From contig JBJMVQ010000069.1 in the NCBI GenBank assembly GCA_045810625.1, positions 9,868 to 73,867 on the forward strand: a DNA stretch of 64,000 bases. Direction: 5' to 3'. The first letter of the stretch is position 1, and each line of letters opens with the position of its first letter. Source of the stretch: JACQFZ01 sp045810625. Lineage in GTDB: Bacteria > Pseudomonadota > Gammaproteobacteria > Acidiferrobacterales > Sulfurifustaceae. The notes under the pieces are model-generated. The model made no database searches, was not told the origin of the DNA, and saw nothing but the letters and a program-made list of their open reading frames with translations. The position numbers and the translations under genes were made by a program. Positions 8,469-17,065 of the stretch are shown piece by piece.

Positions 8469-8878
8469 CCTTCCTCGAGCTGCTACGCAAACTCGAAGCG
8501 CAGCTGGGTTATCACCAAGTTCCGCTCAACCCCAGCGCCAAGACTTTCAAAGATCTCTTCGAGTCGAGTCCCCTGCATCACGAGTTCACCAAGCGCCTGG
8601 CGCAGTCGATCTACTCCGGCAACCGCTGTCAGCGACTGAACGACCCGGTCGAGCGCGAGACGACCTTCAACGCGGTCGCCCCGCTGCGCGTCGAGGTGCT
8701 CCGTTCGGAGCGGACGGACGTCGATCTCTATCGTTTGATCGAGGAGCTTTGCGTCGCGCTCGATCGCATCTTCGGTCCGCTCGATCCGGCTCCAGCGGCG
8801 CCGATCGAGTCTCCGACGCCCGCGCAAGTGATCGAGCTCGCACCGTTTCGTCGCCGCCGGTTGAAGTCGCTCGCGTGA
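8465..8878 (+). CDS. Hypothetical protein coupled to the LysR gene
   Basis: A 137-residue soluble protein of unknown function. The first 100 residues look globular and acidic-helical (MTFLELLRKLEAQLGYHQVP, FNAVAPLRVEVLRSERTDVD, LYRLIEELCVALDRIFGPLD); the tail is Pro/Arg rich. There is no signal peptide, membrane helix or recognised catalytic motif. The start codon overlaps the LysR stop (ATGA), so the two are probably co-translated. It converges on the GGDEF/EAL gene with only 26 bases between stops. Confidence 0.75.
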   Translation: MTFLELLRKLEAQLGYHQVPLNPSAKTFKDLFESSPLHHEFTKRLAQSIYSGNRCQRLNDPVERETTFNAVAPLRVEVLRSERTDVDLYRLIEELCVALDRIFGPLDPAPAAPIESPTPAQVIELAPFRRRRLKSLA

Positions 8879-8904
8879 CGCTCACACCGCGCGTTACCCA
8901 CGTT

Positions 8905-11900
8905 CTAACGCCGTCGTTTTTCACCCAATAACGCCGCGATCCCCTCCGCGGCCATCACCTGTCCGTGCAAGTAACCCTGCAGCTCGTCGCAACCGAGCTC
9001 GCGCAGCAGCCCCGCCTGCGCCGGCGCGTCGACGCCTTCCGCGACAACGCGCAACTTCAGCGAATGCGCGAGTGAAATAATGGTCGATACGATGGTCATG
9101 CTATCGGGATCATCGGCCATTGTCAGGATGAACGAGCGATCGATCTTGAGCGCGTCGACGGGAAGCTTTGCGAGGTAACGGAGCGAGGAGTAACCGGTCC
9201 CGAAATCGTCGACGGCGATGCTGACGCCGATGTCGCTGATCCGCTTGAGCGTCTCGATGTTCGTGTCGATGTCTTCCATGATCAGCGTTTCGGTCAGCTC
9301 GATTTCGAGGCTCCCCGGCCCGACCCCGCGGCGTTCGATGGCGCGGCGCACGCGCTCGGCGAAATCCGGCTGCTTGAGCTGTCGCGGCGACACGTTCACC
9401 GCAATCCGCGGCGGATCGAGCCCGCCGTCACGCCACCCCCGGTAATCCGCGAGCGCCTGATCGAGTACCCACTCGCCGACATCGAGGATCAACCCGGTCT
9501 CTTCGAGCACGCCGATGAAGCGTTCCGGCAGCACGAGCCCCGCGTGCGGATCGCTCCAGCGAAGCAGCGCCTCGAGGCCGATCACCCGACCGTCGCGGAT
9601 GTCCACCTTGGGTTGGTAGTGCAGCACGAATTCGCGGCGCTCGACCGCCTGGCGCACGCGGGTTTCGAGCGCGAGCTTCTCCGCGACGCTCGCGTTGATC
9701 TCTCGCGAGTAATAGAGATAGCGCTCTCCGGAAGCGCGCGCCTGCTTGAGCGCAGCCTCGGCGTTCTTGAACAGCGTCGCGGCATCGGCGCCGTCGTTCG
9801 GATACAGCGCGATGCCCGCGCGCGCCGACAGCCGTACTTCGCCTTCATCCACCCGGCATGGACGGTGCAGCGCTTCGAAGATGCGTTCGTTGAGAACGTC
9901 CGCGACCTCGGCGCCGTCGCCCAGATCGGCGAGCGCGATGGCGAACGTGTCGGCACCGATGCGCGCAACGGTGCACGGCTCCGGGCACACCGCGGTCAGA
10001 CGCTCGGCGACAGTGCGCAAGAGGATATCGCCGACGTGGCGCCCGAGCGTATCGTTTATCTGCGTAAAGCGTTCGAGATCGACGACCACCACCCCGACGA
10101 TTTCCCGATCCGGATGCGCGCTATTGAGCAGCAAGGTCAGTCGATCGTCGAACAGCGTGCCGTTCGGCAGCCCGGTTAACGCGTCGTAGTATGCGAGATA
10201 ATCGAGCCGCTCTTCTTTCTCGATGTATTGCAGGCCGAACGCGATATCGCCCGCCAGCTCGTTGAGAAGTTTGAGCTCGTCGGCGTCGAAAAAGCCGACC
10301 TCCCGAGCGTACAGCACGATGACGCCGGCCACCGCGCGCGCGACGATCAACGGCAACGCGATGACCGAGCGATAGCCGCGTTTCAGTGCTTCTTCGCGCA
10401 CCGGACTAACCGGTACGGCCGCTTCGATGTCGTTACAGAATGCCGCCTTTCGGGTTCGCAGCGCCTCGCTCACCGTGCCGCCCGCGCGCTTCATTGCCCG
10501 CAACCGTTCGAGCGCCTCGAGCTCGATGCCGCGGCACGCGACCGGTCGCACGCTCGGCTCGTCCGGTGTACACAAGCCGATCCAGGCGATACCGAAACGA
10601 CCGTGCTCGACCGCGATGCGACACGCCTCATCGAGCAGCGCCCGCCGCTCGTGGACGCGCACGATCGTCGAGTTGATACCGCTCAGGAGTGCGTAAAGCC
10701 GCGTCAACCGCGAGATTCGGTCCTCCTGCTCCTTGCGCTCGGTGATATCCTGGACGACGCCGATGAGCTTCTTCGGCCGTCCGTCCGCGTCGTACAATAC
10801 GTCGGCGCGTCCGTATACCCAGCGCAGCGCACCATCGGGTCGCACGATGCGGTGCACAAGCGTATACGGTATGCGGGAGGCGATCGCGCGCTCGACCGCC
10901 TCGTCCACCACGTGCCGATCGTTCGGGTGCACCGCCTCGCGAAATACGTGCAGGTCGATCGGCGTGTGCTCCGGGATGCCGAACAGACGGTACGTGTGAC
11001 GCGACCACCAAAGCGTCGTGTCATCGCCGAGTCCCGACACCCAACTACCGACGCCGCCCACTTCCTGCGCCTGCTCGAGAAAGGATCGGCTTTCGCGCAG
11101 CGCCGCCTCCACCTGCTTGCGCTCCTGGACCTGGTGCTCGAGCCGCAAGGCGTGGGCACGCAGCTCGTCGTATAGCACCAGGTTTTCGTACGTCTGCGCG
11201 AGCTGCGTCGCGAGCGTCATGGCGAACTGTTCGTCGTCGTCGCTGAACTCGTCATGCCCGAGCTTGTCGCCGAAATAAAGCCACCCGTAGGTGCGCACGC
11301 CGGACCGAACCGGAACCGCGAGCAACGTTGAAACGAGAGGATGCTCCGCCGGCAGTCCGGCGGCCTGCGGACCAGCGAGACCACGCAGCCGCTGCGGGCC
11401 GCCGTCGTGTAACAGCGCTTTGAATAGCGGCGCATGCGGATCGAGGCCCGCACGTACCGCTTCCGCCACGGTGGGCGGTAGGCCGCACGCCGCGAAGTAT
11501 CGCGGCGAATGCCCGCCGTCGAGAACCGCGGCCACCACATATTTCGCGCCGACGATGTCCTGCCCGGCACGGGCAACAAGATCGACAAGGCCGTCTGGCG
11601 CCCGCTGCAATATCAGGTCCTGACTCAGCTCGGCGACGGCGGCAAGACGCATGCAGAGCGCCTGCACGCGCGTGAACGAATCGAGCACGCGATCGGCCAT
11701 ATCGGGCAGCTCGTCTTCCCTGCCCGGCGCACGGCCTTGCGGGCGCTCCGCGTGCACGCGCTCGCTCAGCTCAACGAGATCCTGAAGGTAATCCGATAAT
11801 CGCTCGGAAACGAGCCGCGGCTGACCGCGCCCCTTGCCGCGAAATCCGGTCTCGTTGCCTGCCGTCGCTTCGCGCGCCAGATCGAGCTCCGCGACGACCG

Positions 11901-12246
11901 TGTCGAGGATCACCTGCGGATCGGACGGCTTCGCAATCACGGTGCGCACGCCGCACGAGCGCGCGAGCGCGCGCGCTTCGTCCAACCGGTAGGCGGCGGT
12001 ATATAAAATCATCGGGATCGGCGCGCTCCCGGGATTGGCGCGCAAGCGATTGACGAAGTCGATGCCCTCGATGCCCGGGATCAGAATATCGGAGATAACG
12101 AGCGCGGGGTGATGCGCCTGCACCATTTCGAGCGCCTGCGCGCCATCCGCCGCTTCGATCACCCGATAGCCCGCATAGCCGAGCAGCGCCGCCAAAAACT
12201 GGCGGTTGATCGGGCGGTCGTCGACCACGAGGATGGTAGGCATCAT
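8905..12246 (-). CDS. Response-regulator protein with GAF, PAS, GAF, degenerate GGDEF and EAL domains
   Basis: A 1113-residue cyclic-di-GMP signalling protein. Domains in order: REC (1-125; ILVVDD, phospho-acceptor Asp53 in VISDILIPG, Lys in VIAKPSD), GAF (about 205-355), PAS/PAC (385-510; IVRPDGALRWVYGRADVLYD), second GAF (520-670; GRFGIAWIGL), GGDEF (685-845) and EAL (855-1105). The GGDEF signature reads ARIGADTFAI near residue 763, so cyclase activity is probably lost. The EAL domain keeps LEALLRW near 889, ELTETLIMED, DDFGTGYSSLRYL and LKIDRSFI, so it is probably an active phosphodiesterase. No histidine-kinase partner is adjacent; the hybrid kinase at 52440 is far away. Confidence 0.93.
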   Translation of the reverse strand: MMPTILVVDDRPINRQFLAALLGYAGYRVIEAADGAQALEMVQAHHPALVISDILIPGIEGIDFVNRLRANPGSAPIPMILYTAAYRLDEARALARSCGVRTVIAKPSDPQVILDTVVAELDLAREATAGNETGFRGKGRGQPRLVSERLSDYLQDLVELSERVHAERPQGRAPGREDELPDMADRVLDSFTRVQALCMRLAAVAELSQDLILQRAPDGLVDLVARAGQDIVGAKYVVAAVLDGGHSPRYFAACGLPPTVAEAVRAGLDPHAPLFKALLHDGGPQRLRGLAGPQAAGLPAEHPLVSTLLAVPVRSGVRTYGWLYFGDKLGHDEFSDDDEQFAMTLATQLAQTYENLVLYDELRAHALRLEHQVQERKQVEAALRESRSFLEQAQEVGGVGSWVSGLGDDTTLWWSRHTYRLFGIPEHTPIDLHVFREAVHPNDRHVVDEAVERAIASRIPYTLVHRIVRPDGALRWVYGRADVLYDADGRPKKLIGVVQDITERKEQEDRISRLTRLYALLSGINSTIVRVHERRALLDEACRIAVEHGRFGIAWIGLCTPDEPSVRPVACRGIELEALERLRAMKRAGGTVSEALRTRKAAFCNDIEAAVPVSPVREEALKRGYRSVIALPLIVARAVAGVIVLYAREVGFFDADELKLLNELAGDIAFGLQYIEKEERLDYLAYYDALTGLPNGTLFDDRLTLLLNSAHPDREIVGVVVVDLERFTQINDTLGRHVGDILLRTVAERLTAVCPEPCTVARIGADTFAIALADLGDGAEVADVLNERIFEALHRPCRVDEGEVRLSARAGIALYPNDGADAATLFKNAEAALKQARASGERYLYYSREINASVAEKLALETRVRQAVERREFVLHYQPKVDIRDGRVIGLEALLRWSDPHAGLVLPERFIGVLEETGLILDVGEWVLDQALADYRGWRDGGLDPPRIAVNVSPRQLKQPDFAERVRRAIERRGVGPGSLEIELTETLIMEDIDTNIETLKRISDIGVSIAVDDFGTGYSSLRYLAKLPVDALKIDRSFILTMADDPDSMTIVSTIISLAHSLKLRVVAEGVDAPAQAGLLRELGCDELQGYLHGQVMAAEGIAALLGEKRRR

Positions 12247-12406
12247 CCGTCGCTCCGTTCGCGGAACCGCCGCTTCGCCGTTCGGCGAAATGCAAACCGG
12301 CTTTCCGCCCGGTTACTTCGAACCATGCGGGCATCCGCGGCCGTGACCATGACCGCGACCGGGCTTTCGCTCAGTCCGAGCTTCTCGAAATCCCAAACCA
12401 TCGGAG

Positions 12407-12634
12407 TTATTGCGTCGGCGCGATCTCGATGTTGCGCGTGCGCCCGCGCCGTGGGTGATGCGATATAGGCGACGGCAGCCCGAGCGGGGTCGGAACGAGC
12501 GAAGATCCGAACGCGGCGTTTCGCAACAGCAACGCCGTCCAGCCCGCAAAAGCCGCAAAAGAGATTGCAATGGCCATCCGCTGCGCTTTTTCCTTGTTGG
12601 AGCACGCGCGGACCGGGCGCCGCGCATTACGCAT
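12407..12634 (-). CDS. Possible small single-helix membrane protein
   Basis: In the 506-base space between aroC and the GGDEF/EAL gene, one reading of 75 codons has a believable layout: a basic N-terminus, a hydrophobic helix (MAIAISFAAFAGWTALLL, a possible internal start at 12580) and a polar Pro/Arg-rich tail. An AGGAAG sequence lies about 12 bases before ATG 12634. No homology is recognised and other frames are open too, so this is weak. Nothing else was found in 12247-12752. Confidence 0.3.
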   Translation of the reverse strand: MRNARRPVRACSNKEKAQRMAIAISFAAFAGWTALLLRNAAFGSSLVPTPLGLPSPISHHPRRGRTRNIEIAPTQ

Positions 12635-12752
12635 CCATGCCGCGACTCAGCTTCCTGACGACACTAGTTACTTTGGACTAATAGTGGTCGCTGATCGGCA
12701 AAATTGCCAGGGATTCCGGGAATAAAATTTGCGACAAAGCCTGCGGGGAACG

Positions 12753-13856
12753 CTAAGTGGAGGTGCTGCCAGGGATAACGGGCGTCGTCCTTACCACGTC
12801 GGCGTTCTGGGCACGGTGTCGGAGGGCATGGTCGATGAGGACCAGGGCGAGCATCGCTTCGGCGATCGGCGTCGCGCGAATGCCGACGCAAGGATCGTGA
12901 CGACCCGTCGTGGCGATATCGGCCGGCTGGCCGCTTCGATCGATGGTGCGGCCGGGCAAGCGGATGCTGGACGTCGGCTTGAGCGCGATGCCAACCACGA
13001 TGTCCTGGCCGGTCGAAATGCCGCCGAGAATGCCCCCGGCGTTATTCGACAGGAATCCTTGGGGCGTCATCTCGTCGCGATGCGCAGTACCTTTCTGTTC
13101 GATCGCCCTGAATCCCGCCCCGATTTCCACGCCCTTCACCGCGTTGATGCTCATCATGGCGTAGGCGATGTCGGCGTCGAGCCGATCGAATATCGGCTCG
13201 CCCCAACCTACCGGGACGTTCGACGCAACGACGTTCACGCGGGCGCCAACCGAGTCGCCCTCTTTGCGCAGCGCGTCCATATATTCGTCCAGCTCCGCGA
13301 TGCGCGCCGGGTCGGCGCAGAAGAACGCGTTGCGCTCTACTTCCGCCCAGTCTTTGAGATCCAAACGAAGCGGCCCGAGCTGCGCGAGATAGCCGCGGAT
13401 CGTTACGCCACAACGCACACGCAGCCACTTCTTGGCGATGGCGCCCGCCGCGACGCGCATCGCGGTCTCGCGCGCCGAGGCGCGTCCGCCGCCGCGCGGA
13501 TCGCGTACACCGTACTTCTGATGATACGTGTAGTCGGCATGCCCGGGGCGAAACCGGTCGACGATTTTGGAGTAATCCTGCGGACGCTGGTCCGTGTTCT
13601 CGATGATGAGGCCGATCGGTGTCCCCGTCGTGCGGCCCTCGTAGACGCCGGAAAGAATCTTCACCGCGTCCTCCTCGCGCCGCTGCGTGACATGCCGCGA
13701 CTTGCCGGGCTTGCGCCGGTCGAGGTCGGGCTGGATGTCCGCCTCGCTCAACTCGAGGCCCGGCGGACAGCCGTCGACAATCGCCACGTATCCGGGACCA
13801 TGCGATTCGCCGGCGGTCGTTACCGTAAAAAGTTTACCTATCGTATTTCCCGACAT
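12753..13856 (-). CDS. aroC: Chorismate synthase
   Basis: AroC converts EPSP to chorismate using reduced FMN, the last shikimate step. The 367-residue protein carries all three family signatures: GESHGPGYVAIVDGCPPG near the N-terminus, GVYEGRTTGTPIGLIIEN, and the central DPRGGGRASARETAMRVAAG, with FRPGHADYTYHQKYG between. Length is typical for proteobacteria. It stands alone, with no shikimate neighbours visible. No strong ribosome site is seen before the ATG. Confidence 0.98.
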   Translation of the reverse strand: MSGNTIGKLFTVTTAGESHGPGYVAIVDGCPPGLELSEADIQPDLDRRKPGKSRHVTQRREEDAVKILSGVYEGRTTGTPIGLIIENTDQRPQDYSKIVDRFRPGHADYTYHQKYGVRDPRGGGRASARETAMRVAAGAIAKKWLRVRCGVTIRGYLAQLGPLRLDLKDWAEVERNAFFCADPARIAELDEYMDALRKEGDSVGARVNVVASNVPVGWGEPIFDRLDADIAYAMMSINAVKGVEIGAGFRAIEQKGTAHRDEMTPQGFLSNNAGGILGGISTGQDIVVGIALKPTSSIRLPGRTIDRSGQPADIATTGRHDPCVGIRATPIAEAMLALVLIDHALRHRAQNADVVRTTPVIPGSTST

Positions 13857-13914
13857 GACGGCATGTTATCGACAAAAATTCCGGACAACAAACGGCAGCG
13901 GCGGCACCGCGTCG

Positions 13915-14790
13915 TCACGGACGGGTCTCCGGCTCCTCCGTCCCCACCGTTCGCTCCGACCGCGCGACGATCTTGCTCACCGCGATGCCGGCGATGACGG
14001 CGTACGACTGCCGGACCAGCGGACTGTTATCGAAAACGGCGCCGTGCACGTTGTCGTAGCGAATGAAGGTGCCGAACCAATAGCCCGGGTAGCGGCGGCT
14101 GAAGACAATACCCGTGCTGAAACCGCTGTAGCCGGCCCCCGCGTCGTATGCCGGCCGCGTGGGGGTCGCGAACTCCGACGGCACCGCATAGTAATAGTCG
14201 TGATACCGGTTGGCCGCGAAAATGGGCCCCGCCGACAACCCGATGTTCCAACCATCACGGACATTGCGCAGGTCGTACGCGAGATGCGGCAGAAACACCC
14301 AGCCGATGTAATTCGCACTAGAGAGGTCGGTCGCGATCACAGCTCGCAGCGGCATCCGCAGCGTGAGCAACCGGTCGCGCGGCGCGTTTTCGTAAAGGCG
14401 CACATTGAACGACGGCCCGATCTCGAGCGTCGGGTCGAGATCCGGCATGCCCGCTCGCGCATCGTTACCTTGGCTCCTCGCCGGCAGACCCAGGCTCGCG
14501 CTGAAGTCGATGGACGCGCTCGTACCTTCGAATAGCTCGTTGCGCAGTCCGCGCCGGTCGAGACGGAGGCGCTCGCCGCGATAAATGAAATACGGGATCG
14601 GAAGGACGTACGCGCGACGTTCGTCCGAACCACGGTAGTGAGGCGCGCTGACGACACCGATGCCGAGCCCGGCCTCCCACAGCGGCAACTCCTCCTGTGC
14701 CGAGCACGGCCAAGCCGCCGCGACGAGCAGCGCGAACAGAGGTGCGCGGGCGTTCAAGTCGATATATCCGTTGACATCGTGACGGATCAT
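13915..14790 (-). CDS. MipA/OmpV family outer-membrane protein
   Basis: MipA/OmpV proteins are beta-barrels or murein-scaffold proteins of the outer membrane. From ATG 14790 the 291-residue protein starts with a signal peptide (LFALLVAAAWPCSA, cut before QEELP) and continues WEAGLGIGVVSAPHYRGSDE, then YVLPIPYFIYRGERLRLDRR, both characteristic of the family. The rest alternates aromatic beta strands and ends with SPLVRQSYAVIAGIAVSKIV rather than a clear C-terminal Phe. A longer reading to 14985 adds an Arg-rich segment before the signal peptide and is rejected. It is divergent from the TraB/GumN gene with 193 bases between. Confidence 0.85.
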   Translation of the reverse strand: MIRHDVNGYIDLNARAPLFALLVAAAWPCSAQEELPLWEAGLGIGVVSAPHYRGSDERRAYVLPIPYFIYRGERLRLDRRGLRNELFEGTSASIDFSASLGLPARSQGNDARAGMPDLDPTLEIGPSFNVRLYENAPRDRLLTLRMPLRAVIATDLSSANYIGWVFLPHLAYDLRNVRDGWNIGLSAGPIFAANRYHDYYYAVPSEFATPTRPAYDAGAGYSGFSTGIVFSRRYPGYWFGTFIRYDNVHGAVFDNSPLVRQSYAVIAGIAVSKIVARSERTVGTEEPETRP

Positions 14791-14983
14791 ATCGGTTTCC
14801 GCCGTATAATTTGAAGAAGCCCGAACCGAGGATTCGCTTTGCGCGGCCATCCCGCTTCCATCCTGAGATTTCCGGATAGCGCGGCGGCGACGATTCGGCT
14901 TACCGGCGGGACCTGTGCGATGCCGCCGTTGCGGATGAGAACCGGCGCGAATCGATTCTCGATCGTCCGGGGAGGAACGAATC

Positions 14984-15964
14984 ATGAAACGCTTTGACTT
15001 GCGTTTGACTCGCGAAACTCACATGCGATCGCCATGCGGCGTTTTCATTTTCACGGCCTTCGTACTCTCACTTACCGCTTTCGGTTCCAGCGCCGCCACG
15101 CCGCCCGCCAAAAACGACGGCGCGACGGCGGTCGAGCCCACCACGCCTTACGCGCGCGGCCTGCTCTGGCAAATCGACGGCAACGGCCGCGCGCCGAGCT
15201 ATCTCTTCGGCACGCTGCACAGCAACGATCGGCGCGTGGTCGTCGTGCCGCACGCCGTCGACGAAGCGCTCGCCGGCGCACGCACATTTTCGATGGAGGT
15301 CCTCGCCGAGGGCGGAACGTCGTCGATGGTGTCGCTCGATCCGATGTTCTACAGCGACGGCCGCACGCTCAAGCGCGTGCTGGGCGATACGCTCTACGCG
15401 CAGGCCTACACCGCGCTCGAAGAGCGCGGGCTGCCGAGCGATTGGATCAAAAAGATGAAGCCTTGGGCTGTCATCACCACTCTCTCCTCCCCGCCGGTAC
15501 CCGCCAACGCCGATCCGTTCCTCGATCTCGTCTTGCTGCGCGAAGCGCGGCAAGCCGGAAAACCAGTGTATGGACTCGTGAGTCGGACCGAGCACCTGGA
15601 CAGCGTCATCGCCGCGTACGACGGGCTACCGCTGCCGGATCAAATCGACTTGGTAAAGGAGACGCTCTCGCGGCAACCGCAACGCGCCGAGGGCATCGAA
15701 GGGTTGGTGCGCGCGTACCTGGCGCGCGACCTCGAGCGGCTCGCTGCGCTCGCGCGCAAATACGGCACGGCCGATCCCCGCCTGCAACGGATGCTCAACC
15801 GCCGATTGCTAAGCGATCGTAACCGACGTATGGTCGAGCGCATGAAACCGCGGCTCGAGGAAGGCAAGGCGTTCATCGCGGTCGGCGCGGGGCACCTGTC
15901 GGGTACCGATGGATTGCTCGATCTGCTCGAGCGCGAAGGCTATCGCGTGCATGTCCTTTATTAA
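14984..15964 (+). CDS. TraB/GumN family protein
   Basis: The 326-residue protein has a signal peptide or membrane anchor (GVFIFTAFVLSLTAFGSSAA) followed by the TraB/GumN (PF01963) fold: LLWQIDGNGRAPSYLFGTLH, the family GTLHSND motif, conserved glutamate in FSMEVLAEGG, MKPWAVITTLSSPP, and the C-terminal FIAVGAGHLSGTDGLLDLL. Family members are proposed metal-dependent proteases related to Tiki/EreA; the GxxH and GAGHL motifs fit that. GGGGAGG precedes the ATG. A basic 13-residue N-terminus precedes a second ATG at residue 14, which could be the true start. Confidence 0.88.
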   Translation: MKRFDLRLTRETHMRSPCGVFIFTAFVLSLTAFGSSAATPPAKNDGATAVEPTTPYARGLLWQIDGNGRAPSYLFGTLHSNDRRVVVVPHAVDEALAGARTFSMEVLAEGGTSSMVSLDPMFYSDGRTLKRVLGDTLYAQAYTALEERGLPSDWIKKMKPWAVITTLSSPPVPANADPFLDLVLLREARQAGKPVYGLVSRTEHLDSVIAAYDGLPLPDQIDLVKETLSRQPQRAEGIEGLVRAYLARDLERLAALARKYGTADPRLQRMLNRRLLSDRNRRMVERMKPRLEEGKAFIAVGAGHLSGTDGLLDLLEREGYRVHVLY

Positions 15965-15988
15965 GAATAACCACGCCTGCGCGCGCGG

Positions 15989-17065
15989 ATGACCCGCAAG
16001 AAGCGTCGTCGCCGCTCGCGCCGCACGAGGGTCAAGCATCGGCCGCGCCGCGTTCCGCGCACGTGGCCCACGTGGCCGACCGAACGATTGCTCGACGTGC
16101 GCATTGCGGATTTGCCGCTGCGCATCGAAGGTACCGAGCTCGCAAAAAACGTGCGCCGCCTGTACGCCGAGCTCAAGCACCGCGGCTTCGACTTCCGCCC
16201 GCACGTTTGGCTCTCGGACGAATGGTTCACCCCGGACGGCGTACCCGGCATCGCGATTCCGTTCTTCCTCGCGCACCCGCGCCTGAAGCGACTCGAGCAC
16301 GAGATGATGCTCGAAGTCGAAGGCAGTTCGCCGACCGAGTGCATGAAACTGCTGCGCCACGAGGCGGGGCACGCGCTGCTGAATGCGTACCAGATCCACC
16401 GGCGCAGCGACTGGCGGCATCACTTCGGGCGATCGAGCCAGCGCTATCCCGACACGTACCTGCCGAAGCCGTACAGCAAGCGCTTCGTGCTGCATCTTCC
16501 CAACTGGTACGCGCAGGCGCATCCGCACGAAGATTGGGCGGAGACCTTCGCTGTCTGGATCAAACCCGGCTCCGACTGGCGCAAACGCTATAGCGGCTGG
16601 CCGGCGTTGAAAAAGCTCGCCTACGTCGATGCGCTGATGACGGAGATTCGCGCGCGACCGGCAAGATTGCGCAATCGCCGGGAAGTGCTGCCGCTCCGCT
16701 CGCTCAAGATGACGTTGCGCGAATATTACGCCGAGAAGCAAAAACGCTACGGCCGCGATCGGCCGCAGTTCCTCGACGTCGACCTGTCGCGACTGTTCTC
16801 CGACGCCGAGGAGCACAAGAAGAACGAAACCGCTTCGCACTATATCCGCCGCAACCAGTCTGAGATCATCGACATCGTCGCGCGTTGGACCTCGGAATAT
16901 CACTATCGAATCAGCGAAGTACTGAAGGAGATGGTTGCGCGCTGCGACGCACTCGGCTTGCGGGTGGCGCGCGACGACGCGGCAATGAAACCTGACATCG
17001 CCGCGTGTCTGACTATGCTAGTGATGAATAAGCTGCATACGGGCGGTTTTCGCGTGTCGCTATGA
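15989..17065 (+). CDS. Putative zinc metallopeptidase paired with an ATP-grasp ligase
   Basis: The 358-residue protein begins with a very basic segment, then shows a zinc-protease motif LLRHEAGHALLN (His124, Glu125, His128) and a likely third ligand region AHPHEDWAETFAVW near 178-187. There is no signal peptide, so it is probably cytoplasmic. Substrate unknown. The stop overlaps the start of the ATP-grasp gene as ATGA, so the two are translated together. The combination suggests formation and trimming, or release, of a peptide-like product, which is inference. The ATG lies 24 bases after the TraB/GumN stop, so a three-gene unit is possible. Confidence 0.8.
   Translation: MTRKKRRRRSRRTRVKHRPRRVPRTWPTWPTERLLDVRIADLPLRIEGTELAKNVRRLYAELKHRGFDFRPHVWLSDEWFTPDGVPGIAIPFFLAHPRLKRLEHEMMLEVEGSSPTECMKLLRHEAGHALLNAYQIHRRSDWRHHFGRSSQRYPDTYLPKPYSKRFVLHLPNWYAQAHPHEDWAETFAVWIKPGSDWRKRYSGWPALKKLAYVDALMTEIRARPARLRNRREVLPLRSLKMTLREYYAEKQKRYGRDRPQFLDVDLSRLFSDAEEHKKNETASHYIRRNQSEIIDIVARWTSEYHYRISEVLKEMVARCDALGLRVARDDAAMKPDIAACLTMLVMNKLHTGGFRVSL

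Noticed and set aside
12717..12724. A second GGGAATAA motif downstream of aroC, similar to the candidate ECF -35
   Set aside because: No matching -10 element at the right distance and no gene starts after it on that strand.
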